DNA from: Microbacterium hydrocarbonoxydans
GTDB taxonomy: Bacteria; Actinomycetota; Actinomycetes; Actinomycetales; Microbacteriaceae
Direction: 5' to 3'
Assembly: GCF_900105205.1 (NCBI RefSeq)
Contig: NZ_FNSQ01000005.1
Coordinates: forward strand, 3,100,001-3,164,000
DNA length: 64,000 nucleotides
In this document: one piece after another, positions 8,461-17,110 of the stretch
Position numbering within the stretch: position 1 is the stretch's first letter
Layout: each line of letters begins with the position of its first letter
Made by a program: the position numbers and the translations under genes
Notes under the pieces: model-generated
The model's input: only the letters and a program-made list of their open reading frames with translations
Databases searched by the model: none
Told to the model about the DNA's origin: nothing

Positions 8461-9458
8461 GGTGCTGTCGGCCCCTCGACGTGCGTGGCACGGCGTGCCG
8501 CGCCACGTCGACCAGCGCCTGGCCGACCCGCACGTGCTGCGCGAGACGTGCGCGCCCTGCGGGGGGTGAGGATGACGAAGGTGAGCGCGGGAACACCGAT
8601 CACGAGTAGCGCCCACCAGGGGAACCCGGCAGGATCTGTCGTGTCGGCGATCGTGGCGGCACCGGATGCCTCCGCCGGCGCGTCGATGCGCTCGGCCCGC
8701 ACCAGAAGGCGGTGCGTATTGACTCCGGTCGGCGTGCAGGTCACAAGCGTGATGTAGTCCTTGCCCGGCACCTGGCGAAGCGCCTCCGTGTCGTCCGGCA
8801 GCACCGTGATGGTCCGATCGACCTCGTAGTAGAGGTCTTCCCCCAGGGTCGTCACGACGATGATGTCGCCGGACACGAGCTGATCGATGTCATCGAACAG
8901 CGTCGCCTGCACGAAGCCGTTGTGACCTGTCAGCACCGAATGGGTCCCCGCTCCGCCGACGGGCAGTGACGACCCGTAGAGATGTCCGATCCCACGGGAC
9001 AGCGTCTCCTCATCGGTTCCATGGAAGATCGGCAGGTCGACGTGGATCCGAGGGATCCTGACCCGCGACATGGCGTCGGTCCCCTCGAGACGAAGCGTGT
9101 CGAAGTATGCCGAGGCGCCCTCACCGATCGCCGTCTGCTGGCCGTCGGCGCCGAGCGCGTACGGATCACGGAGAGGACCGGTGGGCAGATCCTCGTTGTA
9201 GGCCTCTGCCTCGGCGAGCATCTCCGAGATCGCCTCATCGGGTACCTGCTCGACCGACTGCACGTAGCCGTCGACATCAGTGTCGTGGCTCCAGGCGGAG
9301 AACCAGGACGCGGCCGTCGGATAGACCAGCACCACGACGCCGATGGTCGCGATGAGCATGACGATCGTCTGGCTCCACCCCCAGCGTGCCCGCCGCGCGC
9401 GAACGGTCGACGGACGCGGCGCGGGGGCATCCGATGAGGCGGTGTCGAGGAGGGTCAT
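8457..9458 (-). CDS. Class C (pilin-polymerising) sortase
   Basis: 333 residues from the ATG at 9458. It has an N-terminal membrane helix (about 29-50), the sortase domain and a C-terminal membrane helix (about 281-298) followed by a basic tail, which is the layout of class C sortases. The triad is H179 in TGHNG, C241 in LVTCTPTG and R250 in NTHRLLV. 'RDPY' at about 97-100 matches the DP-aromatic lid that plugs the active site in this class. Such enzymes join pilin subunits by linking the LPxTG threonine of one to the pilin-motif lysine of the next. Both partner proteins lie directly upstream. A strong hairpin separates it from the pilin gene. Confidence 0.93.
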   Translation of the reverse strand: MTLLDTASSDAPAPRPSTVRARRARWGWSQTIVMLIATIGVVVLVYPTAASWFSAWSHDTDVDGYVQSVEQVPDEAISEMLAEAEAYNEDLPTGPLRDPYALGADGQQTAIGEGASAYFDTLRLEGTDAMSRVRIPRIHVDLPIFHGTDEETLSRGIGHLYGSSLPVGGAGTHSVLTGHNGFVQATLFDDIDQLVSGDIIVVTTLGEDLYYEVDRTITVLPDDTEALRQVPGKDYITLVTCTPTGVNTHRLLVRAERIDAPAEASGAATIADTTDPAGFPWWALLVIGVPALTFVILTPRRARTSRAARAGRPGAGRRGAARRATHVEGPTAP

Positions 9459-9493
9459 CAGCGCTTTCAGGTGAGGGAGGTGAAACACGAATG

Positions 9494-9536
9494 GGCCGTG
9501 CGGGGGAAGGAAGCTCTTCACCTCCCCCGCACGGCC
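9494..9536 (-). terminator. Strong hairpin between backbone pilin and sortase genes
   Basis: A perfect 14-bp GC-rich stem (GGCCGTGCGGGGGA / TCCCCCGCACGGCC) encloses a 15-base loop, 11 bases after the pilin stop and 36 bases before the sortase start. Lacking a clear U-tract, it may act as a partial terminator or an mRNA 3' stabiliser that keeps pilin mRNA above sortase mRNA. Confidence 0.6.
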
Positions 9537-9546
9537 GGTCTGCGGC

Positions 9547-11028
9547 TTACGCCTCGATGGCGGCCTTGCGGCGGCTGCGGATCGCGAGCAGGACTGCTCC
9601 ACCGAGCAGCAGTACGCCTCCGGCGATGAACAGCGTCGTGCCGGCACCACCGGTCAGCGGCAGCTTGAATCCGGCGTTGGAGGGCACGTTGACGACCTCG
9701 AGGTCGACACCGACAGCCGTGGTGGCTGCGGTGACGGTGAACTCGATCGGCTCGGCGAGGAGTTCGAACCCGTCGGGAGCCACGATCTCGGCGAGCCAGT
9801 ACGTCTGGTAGCCCGCGTCGCCTGCGGCGACTGCGGCGTTGTTCGCCCAGTCGGAGTAGCGCAGGCCCGAGATGGTGACGGTGCCGTCAGCTGCGACGGC
9901 GAACTCCGTCGCGCCGCCGAGAGCGATCGCGTTGGTGCCGTCCGCGGCATCCTGCTGGGTCGGGTACACCGAGAAGACGGCACCGGTCAGCGGTGCACCG
10001 GCCTTGTCGGTCTTCTCGACCGTGATGTCGCCCCACTTGGTGATGACCTCGGGGGTCACGGTGGGCCCGCCGGGCTCGCCGGGGGTGATGGTGAAGGATC
10101 CGAGGTTCGGGTACAGCACCGCGGTGTTGGCGATCTCGCCGATCTCGTTGACGGCGGCGGTGATGACGACCTGCACCTCGGTGCTGTTGTGGGCGGCGAG
10201 CACTGCGAGGCCGGCGGCCGTGAACTCGACCGTCACTGCGTTGGTGGCCGCGTCGTGCGTGATCGTGTAGTCGGTCGCGGCGAGCGCCGTGCCGTCGGCG
10301 AGGGTCACGGCGGCGCTGACGTAGTCGAGCTTGCTGTCGAGCGTGTCGACCACCTTGTATCCGTCGATGACGGCGACGTTCGGGATGTCGGCGGTGATCG
10401 TGAAGTCGATCTCATCGCCGAGCTTGATGTCGGCCGAGTCCTCGACGGTCTTCGTCGCGGCGGTCAGGGCGTTCTTCGGATAGACGTGCACGTCGTAGAG
10501 CCATGCGTCGTCATTCGCCGGATCCGTGAGCGGCACCGTCACGAGGAACGGCGCGACGCCGGTGGATCCCGCCAGCGGCGAGGTCTCGACCACGAAGTAG
10601 ACGCCGAGGTCGAGGTTCGCCAGAGCGATCTCGCCGTTGGCATCCGTCAACGTCTCGCCACCCACGGCACTGGCCGTGTAGCCGGCCGCGGTGATGTCGG
10701 CGACGCTGTCCGGGTTCAGGTCGGCGAGGTCGCTCGCGTCGATCCAGCCCTGGTTGCCGGTGAGATCGATGGTGTCGACCTTGTAGACCGTGAAGCCGAC
10801 GCCGGCGAGCGGCGGCAGTGCCACGTTCTGCTCGGTACCGTCGTTCGGCAGTCCCGTCGGGGTCTCCGGTGCCTCGTACTTGTGGATCGTCAGCGATCCC
10901 ACGGCGTCGGGGTCGACGAGGTTGGGCGTCGCCGCACTCGCGGGAGCCGCCAGGGTCAGTGCGGCGATACCTGCGACGAGCAGGCCGGCCGCGACGCGGG
11001 AACCGCGTGGGGTGTTCGGAGTGTTCAC
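9547..11028 (-). CDS. Major (backbone) pilin, SpaH/EbpB family, LPLTG-anchored
   Basis: 493 residues with a cleavable signal peptide (LTLAAPASA, cleavage near residue 32). The pilin motif WLYDVHVYPKN (W176 to K185) supplies the lysine that accepts the next subunit. An E-box-like segment 'YWLAEIVAPDGFELL' lies in the last Ig-like domain. The C-terminus has LPLTG at 456-460, a hydrophobic helix and a basic tail (RSRRK). The body is made of Cna/SpaA-type Ig-like domains, which in relatives carry internal Lys-Asn isopeptide bonds. It lies between the large adhesin (68 bp upstream) and the class C sortase that should polymerise it. Confidence 0.94.
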   Translation of the reverse strand: MNTPNTPRGSRVAAGLLVAGIAALTLAAPASAATPNLVDPDAVGSLTIHKYEAPETPTGLPNDGTEQNVALPPLAGVGFTVYKVDTIDLTGNQGWIDASDLADLNPDSVADITAAGYTASAVGGETLTDANGEIALANLDLGVYFVVETSPLAGSTGVAPFLVTVPLTDPANDDAWLYDVHVYPKNALTAATKTVEDSADIKLGDEIDFTITADIPNVAVIDGYKVVDTLDSKLDYVSAAVTLADGTALAATDYTITHDAATNAVTVEFTAAGLAVLAAHNSTEVQVVITAAVNEIGEIANTAVLYPNLGSFTITPGEPGGPTVTPEVITKWGDITVEKTDKAGAPLTGAVFSVYPTQQDAADGTNAIALGGATEFAVAADGTVTISGLRYSDWANNAAVAAGDAGYQTYWLAEIVAPDGFELLAEPIEFTVTAATTAVGVDLEVVNVPSNAGFKLPLTGGAGTTLFIAGGVLLLGGAVLLAIRSRRKAAIEA

Positions 11029-11096
11029 TGTGTCTCTCTCTCGGTGGCCAGGTCGCCCTGGCAGGTGTTCAGCTGGTGGTGGTCGGGTCCTGCAGG

Positions 11097-13673
11097 TCAG
11101 GCCTGCGGGTCGTGGGTCTCGGCGTGAGCGTTGCGGCGGCGGACCCGGAGGGCCAGTCCGCCGGCGATCAGCACGACGAGGGAACCGGCGAGGAGGTAGG
11201 GCAGTGGCCCTGCTCCACCGGTCGTCGGAAGAAGCATCGCCGGCACGTCGCGCACGGTGATGAGCTGCCCGGTGGCGGTGACAGCCTCATCTCCGCCTGC
11301 GGTGATGCTGACCGTGCGATCGGCATTGATGACGAACTGCACGGGAGCAGCCAGCAGGGTGAAGCCGTCTGGTGCCGCCAGCTCGCTCAGCCAGTACGTT
11401 CCGGCCGGGATGCCGTCGATCTGGAACAGCCCGGTCTCGACATCGTCGAGGGTGAAGGGCAGCGCCGTTCCCGGCTCTCCGTTCACGTCCTCGAGGATCG
11501 CGAAGGAGGAGCCGTCCATGCGCACCCACGTGTCGTCGCTCGACTCCCCGATCTTCTCGATCTGCAATGGGATCCGGAACGCTTCGACCGGAGTCGTGGT
11601 GCTGTCGTCGTTGGACCGCACCGGCCCGCCGTCGGGATCTGTGCCGGTCGAGTGGGCCGTGTTCACGACCTCTCCCGCGTCGACATCGGCCTGGGTCAGG
11701 ACGTACGGGGCGTTCGCGACGCAGTGCGCGATCTGGGCCGGGGCGATCGTCGCCGGAGTGCAGGTCACCGTGATGCTGCGCTGCGTGAGCCGGTCGTCGA
11801 CCACGGCGATCCCTGCGACGGTGACGTTGCCGGTGTTGGTGACGTCGAAGGCGTAGAGGAGGTGGTCCCCGAGACCCGTCACGCCGTCCTGATCGACGTC
11901 GACGATCGAGACCGTCTTGTCGAGAAGCAGTGCGGGCGTCCAGACGGCCGGGATGATCTCGTCGTCGGTGTCGGTGACGTTCGGGCCGGTGGCCGGAGTG
12001 CCGGTGGTACGCGCCACGTTCGTCAGCGGTGCGTTGTCGAGGTCGCTCTGCTGCACGACATAGGTCGCCGTGCAGGTGAGCTTCGCCCCGCTCGCGAGCG
12101 TCACCGGAGCCGGCTTGTCGCACACCAGGGTGCTCATGTCCCCGACACCCGAGAACGAGTCCTCGGTGATGGTCACGTTGGTGAGGCTCGTGTTGGCCAC
12201 CGTGTTCGTGAGCGCCTTCGGTGTGGTGTTGGTGGCGACGAACGTGTACGTCGCGATGTCCCCGACGGAGTCGTAGTTCGCGATGTTCGAGGTCTTCACC
12301 AGGTCGATGGACGGCTTGATGAACTCGACCGACGCGTTCTCCGGCGGGTTGAGGTTGGTGGTGACGTTGGCCGGGCCGTTGACGTAGGTGCCGTCGGTGT
12401 TGGACGTGACGTCGACCGTGATCGTGCAGCTGGCCTGCCCGAGGGCGAGATCTCCGCCGGTCACCGCGATCGACGTGCCTCCGGCAACCGTCGTGCGGAC
12501 GAGGGCATTGCCGGTGACCTGCGCGCACGTCCCGCCGATGTTCGGCGTCGGAGCGATCACCAGTCCCGTGGGCAGTGCATCCGTGAACGTCCAGTCGCTC
12601 TTGGCGAGCAGGTCGGTCGTGTTCGTGATGGTGAATGTGAGCTTCGATACCCCACCACGAGTGACGACGGTCGGCGAGAACGACTTGTCCAGGCTCGGGG
12701 TGACATCGAGGAGTCGGATGTTGTCGAACCCGCCGTCGTTGCCGTTCGTGACGCCCGAGGCGTTGTACATCTTGATGCCGAGCGAGCTGCCCGCGTACTG
12801 GAAGGCCGACGTGGCCTGCAGCGACTGCACGTAGGCGGTCATGGTGGTGTTGGTGCCCACCGCGAGCGGACGGTTCACGACGACGGTCTGACGGGTCGGG
12901 CTCGGTCGGCACCCGTTGAGGACACCGCCGACGTTGGTGGCGAGTCCTCCTCCGTCGACCAGCTGGAACTGGTACTGCGGATCGCTCGCCTGCGTCGTGG
13001 TGCTGGCGGGGTTCGCGCAGTTGCCGTACACGGTGTCGACGCTGAAGGTGTAATACCGGTTGGGCGTGACGGGGATCGACGTCGTCGTCTGGAACATCAC
13101 GCCGTTGGTGGGTCCAGAGCCGATGACATCGCAGGTGCCGGTGTTGCCGAGAGCGGTGAGCTGGCATTCGGTGTAGCCGGAGACGATGTGCTCGTTGTCG
13201 CCGCTGCCCGTCACCACACCCATCGCTCTCGCGAGCGTGCGGATGCCGTTGTAGCTCTGCACTCCGGCGACGGTGCTGCACTTGTTGGTCAGCACCGGCG
13301 TGGACGCCCACGCCGGAGCGAGCGAGTTGTTGTAGCTGAGGATGACGCCGTTGCAGCGGTTTCCGTTGATCCACGAGGTGCTGCCGGTGTAGGTCTGTCC
13401 CGCCGCCCCGACGTATTGCGCTGCGCCGTTGGCGGTGGTGTACGACTTCGCGCCCGTGGCGAGGTTGGTCATGCCGTTCTCGAAGTTCTCCGTGAACACC
13501 ACGGTCGGGGCTTCGGTGACCCCAGCGGCCGCCTGGGCGGTCGGGGGTTGGGGCGGCGTGATGCCGAGGGACGTCGCGACGACGACCGCACCCACCGCCA
13601 CGACGATGGCGCGCCACCACGCGGTGACTGCGGTGCGGGGTGTTCTCCCCCGTCGATGTGAGCGAATGCTCAT
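11097..13673 (-). CDS. Large LPTTG-anchored surface protein, probable pilus tip adhesin
   Basis: 858 residues. A basic N-terminus and signal peptide (ending PPTAQAAAG) lead into a roughly 300-residue globular region rich in Asn, Thr and Gly. It has paired cysteines (NRCNGV, TNKCSTV, TECQLT, TCDVIG) and resembles a lectin-like or jelly-roll adhesive head. Two or three DUF11-like Ig repeats follow ('TPSLDKSFSPTVV', 'VTNTGNVTVAGIAVVDD'), then a SpaA/Cna-type domain with 'YWLSELAAPDGFTLL'. LPTTG is at 815-819, before the membrane helix and RVRRR tail. It is the first gene of the pilus cluster and lacks an obvious WxxxVxVYPK lysine motif, which suits a tip subunit. Confidence 0.85.
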   Translation of the reverse strand: MSIRSHRRGRTPRTAVTAWWRAIVVAVGAVVVATSLGITPPQPPTAQAAAGVTEAPTVVFTENFENGMTNLATGAKSYTTANGAAQYVGAAGQTYTGSTSWINGNRCNGVILSYNNSLAPAWASTPVLTNKCSTVAGVQSYNGIRTLARAMGVVTGSGDNEHIVSGYTECQLTALGNTGTCDVIGSGPTNGVMFQTTTSIPVTPNRYYTFSVDTVYGNCANPASTTTQASDPQYQFQLVDGGGLATNVGGVLNGCRPSPTRQTVVVNRPLAVGTNTTMTAYVQSLQATSAFQYAGSSLGIKMYNASGVTNGNDGGFDNIRLLDVTPSLDKSFSPTVVTRGGVSKLTFTITNTTDLLAKSDWTFTDALPTGLVIAPTPNIGGTCAQVTGNALVRTTVAGGTSIAVTGGDLALGQASCTITVDVTSNTDGTYVNGPANVTTNLNPPENASVEFIKPSIDLVKTSNIANYDSVGDIATYTFVATNTTPKALTNTVANTSLTNVTITEDSFSGVGDMSTLVCDKPAPVTLASGAKLTCTATYVVQQSDLDNAPLTNVARTTGTPATGPNVTDTDDEIIPAVWTPALLLDKTVSIVDVDQDGVTGLGDHLLYAFDVTNTGNVTVAGIAVVDDRLTQRSITVTCTPATIAPAQIAHCVANAPYVLTQADVDAGEVVNTAHSTGTDPDGGPVRSNDDSTTTPVEAFRIPLQIEKIGESSDDTWVRMDGSSFAILEDVNGEPGTALPFTLDDVETGLFQIDGIPAGTYWLSELAAPDGFTLLAAPVQFVINADRTVSITAGGDEAVTATGQLITVRDVPAMLLPTTGGAGPLPYLLAGSLVVLIAGGLALRVRRRNAHAETHDPQA

Positions 13674-13880
13674 GTGCGTCCCGATTCCGGCGGTCGGCCG
13701 CCTGCCGTCTCTGGCAAGGCGGCGAAGCGATCGCCTGTCCCCAAATTGCGTCTAGTCCCCAGTGCAAGACAGGTGGCCGAGGCTGCCCGTCATATATCCA
13801 GACTCGAGCGCGGAGGTTTTATGACGGGGCCACCGATATTCCGTTGATCCGATCCGACCGAGGCACCGTAGGCTCGCAGC

Positions 13881-14528
13881 ATGTTCAGCGTCGAGACCCT
13901 CGCCACCTTCGTCGTGGCGGCGTTCGTCATGGTCGTCATCCCCGGGCCGACGGTGCTGTTCACGATCGGCAGGGCGATGGCGCTCGGCAGGATGGGCGGG
14001 TTCCTCAGCATCCTGGGCACTGCGCTCGGTTCGATCGTGCTGGTGGTCGCGGTCGCTCTGGGCGTCGGGACCGTCGTTGCGCAGTCGATCGTGCTCTTCA
14101 CCGTCGTGAAGGTGCTCGGCGCCGGATACCTGGTCTTCCTCGGCATTCAGGCGATCAGGCACCGCAAGGATGCCGCCGCCGCAACGGCAGGCGCGCCGCA
14201 GAAGCGCTCCGGCGCACGTCTTCTCGGTGAGGGATTCGTCGTGGGGGTCACGAATCCCAAGTCGATCGCCTTCTTCCTCGCGATCCTGCCCCAGTTCGTC
14301 GACCTGCACGCAGGCTCGGTGCCGATGCAGCTGTTCGTGCTGGGTGCGATCGTCGTCGCGATCGGTGTCTCGTGCGACGCCGTCTGGGTGCTCCTCGCGA
14401 GCGGTGCCCGCGAGTGGTTCGGTCGCTCACCCCGCCGCCTCGAGGTGATGAGCGCCACCGGCGGCGGGCTGATGATCGGACTCGGAGCGTTCCTGCTCGT
14501 GTGGAGCGAGAAGCCGGCTGCCGCCTGA
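13881..14528 (+). CDS. LysE/RhtB-family amino-acid exporter
   Basis: 215 residues with about six hydrophobic segments. The N-terminal 'VIPGPTVLFTIGRAMALGR' is the family hallmark, and 'NPKSIAFFLAILPQFVD' is the second conserved block. Members export homoserine, threonine, lysine or leucine; the substrate cannot be told from the sequence. It is transcribed away from the pilus locus, with a 207-bp shared upstream region, and converges on the DUF1206 gene with only 11 bp between the stops. Confidence 0.9.
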   Translation: MFSVETLATFVVAAFVMVVIPGPTVLFTIGRAMALGRMGGFLSILGTALGSIVLVVAVALGVGTVVAQSIVLFTVVKVLGAGYLVFLGIQAIRHRKDAAAATAGAPQKRSGARLLGEGFVVGVTNPKSIAFFLAILPQFVDLHAGSVPMQLFVLGAIVVAIGVSCDAVWVLLASGAREWFGRSPRRLEVMSATGGGLMIGLGAFLLVWSEKPAAA

Positions 14529-14539
14529 GAGGCGGCGTC

Positions 14540-15337
14540 TCACATGCGGGCGAAGCGCGCCCGCACGAACGAGAAGACGCCGTAGACGGCGAGGCCGACT
14601 CCGACGAGCCAGAGGATCGCGCGCCCGAGCGGCAGTTCGATGAGGCTGCGCAGCGCGGCATCCAGTCCCGCTGCCTTGTCGGGGTCCTGGGTCCACGCGG
14701 CGACGACGAAGAGCACTCCGGTGACGGCGACCGCCACGCCCTTCGCGATGTACCCGGCGACGCCGAGACCGACGATCGCCGGTCGCGAGACTCCGTCCGG
14801 CACGTCCATGGTCTTCTCGAATCCGCGCGTGAATCCGATCACGATGAAGCCGATACCCACTCCGGCCACGGTGAGACCGAGGATGCTGAGCACGGCCCCG
14901 CCGCCGGGTACCGCGAGCACGACAGCACTCAGGGTCTGCGAGGTCTGCTCCGATTCGACGTGCCCGCCGAAAGCGAAGATCAGCGCGAGTCCGGCGATCA
15001 CGAGGTACGCGGCTGCGATGCCGATCAGCTTGATCCGCATCCCCCACTTGCGGGCCTCCTTGCCCGCAGCGAGCAGTCCGCTCGCGATCTGCCATCCGGC
15101 GAGCGCGATCAGCGCGACCGCGATCACTCCGAGCAGGAGGCCGCCGACGGGCGTCGAGCGGATCTGCTCCATCGCGCCGTCCTGATCGGCATCCCCGCCG
15201 CCGCCCGAGGCGATGGACACTGCGATGGCACCGATGATGATGTGCACGACGCCGACGACCACGAAGCCGGCACGTGCGATGCGTCGGAACGAGTCGGAGC
15301 GCTGGGCCGTGCGCGCGGCGTCCTTGGGGGTACTCAT
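14540..15337 (-). CDS. DUF1206 integral membrane protein
   Basis: 265 residues from the ATG at 15337. It shows three repeats of a two-helix unit, giving six membrane helices, each repeat containing a variant of 'R-x-G-x-x-x-x-G-x-x-x-x-I-x-G' ('IARAGFVVVGVVHIIIGAIA', 'GMRIKLIGIAAAYLVIAGLA', 'GVAGYIAKGVAVAVTGVLF'). That triplication is the DUF1206 signature, common in actinobacteria and of unknown function. It has no operon partners. Confidence 0.85.
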   Translation of the reverse strand: MSTPKDAARTAQRSDSFRRIARAGFVVVGVVHIIIGAIAVSIASGGGGDADQDGAMEQIRSTPVGGLLLGVIAVALIALAGWQIASGLLAAGKEARKWGMRIKLIGIAAAYLVIAGLALIFAFGGHVESEQTSQTLSAVVLAVPGGGAVLSILGLTVAGVGIGFIVIGFTRGFEKTMDVPDGVSRPAIVGLGVAGYIAKGVAVAVTGVLFVVAAWTQDPDKAAGLDAALRSLIELPLGRAILWLVGVGLAVYGVFSFVRARFARM

Positions 15338-15416
15338 CTGTGCAGGATATCGACGGTGAGGATCTTCCTCAGGGGGCTTGCGCGACACGTGGGCCGACGT
15401 CACGGAACTGCGAGAC

Positions 15417-16046
15417 TCAAACGCGTTCGACGGGTTGCCGCAGGATCGTGCGCAGCTTCGACGGATCCACTCTTCGGACGTCACTGAGGTAGATCTCGTG
15501 GTGCAGGCCGGTCATCCGCAGTCCGTTCTCGGGGATGAACTCGTTGTGCAGCCTGTCGAGCACCGGAGCCTCGTCGTCGTACGAACCGACGTGCAGCGTC
15601 TGCACGCACAGGCCCTCGTCGAGGCTCTCGATCCGCACCGTGCGCAGCGACGGAGACGACTGCTTCTTCGCGGCGAGCTTCGCCTCGACAGTGTCGACGG
15701 CCGTCGCGAACATCTCGCTCGTGACGTGGTCGGGGATCAGGATCATGAGCGTCCACAGCCAGGCCGACTTGTCGCGCCGCGAGGTGAAGGACTCCGTGTC
15801 GGGGGCATGCCACAACCCCTCCAGCGGCATCACGACCGTGTCGATGCCGAGTTGCTCCCTGCTCGCGAACTTCAGCGTGTAGGCGATCGGGAAGAGCGCC
15901 GCGACCGCCTCGGTGTACGCAGGCGCAGTGTTCGGGTCGCCGGCGCCGTCGACCATGAGGTACTGCATCGGGGGTACATCGAGCAGTCGGAATTCGCCCC
16001 GCTTCGCCCGATAGGCGTCGAGCGTCTTCTTCGGATCGATCGCCAT
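15417..16046 (-). CDS. GyrI-like small-molecule-binding domain protein
   Basis: 209 residues with GGGAGA seven bases before the ATG. The whole protein reads as one GyrI-like/SOUL-type domain: 'FRLLDVPPMQYLMVDGAGDP' at the start, 'GLWHAPDTESF' in the middle, and 'VGSYDDEAPVLDRLHNEFI' plus 'HHEIYLSDVRRV' near the end, which are conserved in this family. Stand-alone members are thought to bind or hydrolyse small hydrophobic molecules. It lies downstream of an AraC regulator whose C-terminus carries the same fold, suggesting related ligands. Confidence 0.8.
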   Translation of the reverse strand: MAIDPKKTLDAYRAKRGEFRLLDVPPMQYLMVDGAGDPNTAPAYTEAVAALFPIAYTLKFASREQLGIDTVVMPLEGLWHAPDTESFTSRRDKSAWLWTLMILIPDHVTSEMFATAVDTVEAKLAAKKQSSPSLRTVRIESLDEGLCVQTLHVGSYDDEAPVLDRLHNEFIPENGLRMTGLHHEIYLSDVRRVDPSKLRTILRQPVERV

Positions 16047-16118
16047 CGCGTCTCCCTCTCCCGCGCGGACCGCCAGTGGCCCACGGTCCGTCCGGCACAG
16101 TGTGGCACGGACGCCCGA

Positions 16119-16155
16119 CATCGAGTGGCGGCGCGTCTCGCGCCGCCACTCGATG
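16119..16155. terminator. Perfect 17-bp stem hairpin after the AraC-GyrI gene
   Basis: Arms 16119-16135 and 16139-16155 are perfectly complementary (CATCGAGTGGCGGCGCG and its reverse) with a three-base TCT loop. It ends three bases before the regulator's stop codon on the + strand map, so on the minus strand it directly follows that gene. It is a likely intrinsic terminator that insulates the downstream GyrI-like gene. Confidence 0.65.
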
Positions 16156-16158
16156 ACG

Positions 16159-17022
16159 TCACGCCGGTTCGATCGCCAGCCAGAGTTCGCACGACGCGTG
16201 TGCGCCGGTGAACTCGAGATAGCGGACGATCGACGGCCCGGGGCGCAGTCGCCACGGATTGGACGGGAACCATTCGGTCGCCGTCGCCGCCCAGAGGCTC
16301 TGCAGCGTCTCGGGGAACGGACCGGTGGCGGCGAAGACCGCCCATGCCCCCGGCTCCACCCGCAGGACGTCGAGATCCGCCGGCACCGGCGTCGTCGGCC
16401 GCAGCGAGACGCCGTGCAGATAGGTGAGCTCGGTGCCCTCCGGAGCATCAGGCGCGATGTCGGCGGTCACGGCGAGGATGCCGCTCGGCTCGGTGTCGTT
16501 CAGCTCCTTGAGCCTGGAGTGCTCCTGCGGCGCCATCGATGCGATATGGGCCTGGATATGCGGATTCGCTCCCTCATGGATGAGCGGGACTCGTGCGGCA
16601 TGGCCGACGAGGACCAGTTCGGGGGTGGTGGTGATGGTGACGTCCATCGGGATGCTCCCTTCGACGCTCAGGCGGAACCGGAGCGTGGGTTGTGTGCGGA
16701 GAGGACCCCCGTCTCGGCGCGCGTCTGCCGGACCGATGCCGTGCACGGCGCGGAATGCGCGACCGAACGCCTCGACCGAGCCGTACCCGTGACGCACCGC
16801 GACATCCAGGATGTGCGGTGCGCCGGCGGCGAGCTCCGCTCCGGCCAGAGTCATGCGCCGGCGACGGACGTACTCCGACAGCGGCATGCCTGCCAGCGCG
16901 GAGAACATCCGCCGCAGGTGGTACTCGGTCGTGCCGTGCGCACGGGCGAACCCGCCGACGTCGAGGTCCTCCGCTCGGTCGGTCTCGACGAGATCGACCA
17001 GGGCGTTGAGCGTTCCGATCAT
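16159..17022 (-). CDS. AraC-family regulator with C-terminal GyrI-like effector domain
   Basis: 287 residues from the ATG at 17022, chosen for its AAAGGAGG ribosome-binding site. The N-terminal two helix-turn-helix motifs (about 1-105) include 'LDVGGFARAHGTTEYHLRRM' and 'DVAVRHGYGSVEAFGRAFRA'. The remainder (from 'TITTTPELVLVGHAARVPL') is a GyrI-like ligand-binding domain ending 'CELWLAIEP', as in Rob/BmrR-type multidrug sensors. So this is a one-component sensor that probably responds to a hydrophobic compound and may control its neighbour at 15417. Confidence 0.88.
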   Translation of the reverse strand: MIGTLNALVDLVETDRAEDLDVGGFARAHGTTEYHLRRMFSALAGMPLSEYVRRRRMTLAGAELAAGAPHILDVAVRHGYGSVEAFGRAFRAVHGIGPADARRDGGPLRTQPTLRFRLSVEGSIPMDVTITTTPELVLVGHAARVPLIHEGANPHIQAHIASMAPQEHSRLKELNDTEPSGILAVTADIAPDAPEGTELTYLHGVSLRPTTPVPADLDVLRVEPGAWAVFAATGPFPETLQSLWAATATEWFPSNPWRLRPGPSIVRYLEFTGAHASCELWLAIEPA

Positions 17023-17110
17023 GGGATCCTCCTTTCCCGACCATCGTGCCGCCCGCGCGGGGCCGGTCACCCGACTTCTCCGGTCCGTTCCGATCATCCT
17101 CGCGAGAGGA

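Noticed and set aside
10818..13661. A 947-codon open frame on the plus strand opposite the tip adhesin gene
   Set aside because: It is Arg/Gly/Asp-rich with no domain or signal peptide, as expected for the antisense of a high-GC gene. The minus-strand frame has a signal peptide, Ig repeats and LPTTG.
11287..13767. An 826-codon frame on the minus strand overlapping the adhesin in another frame
   Set aside because: His/Arg/Gln-rich composition with no recognisable motif; it is a shifted-frame shadow of the adhesin.
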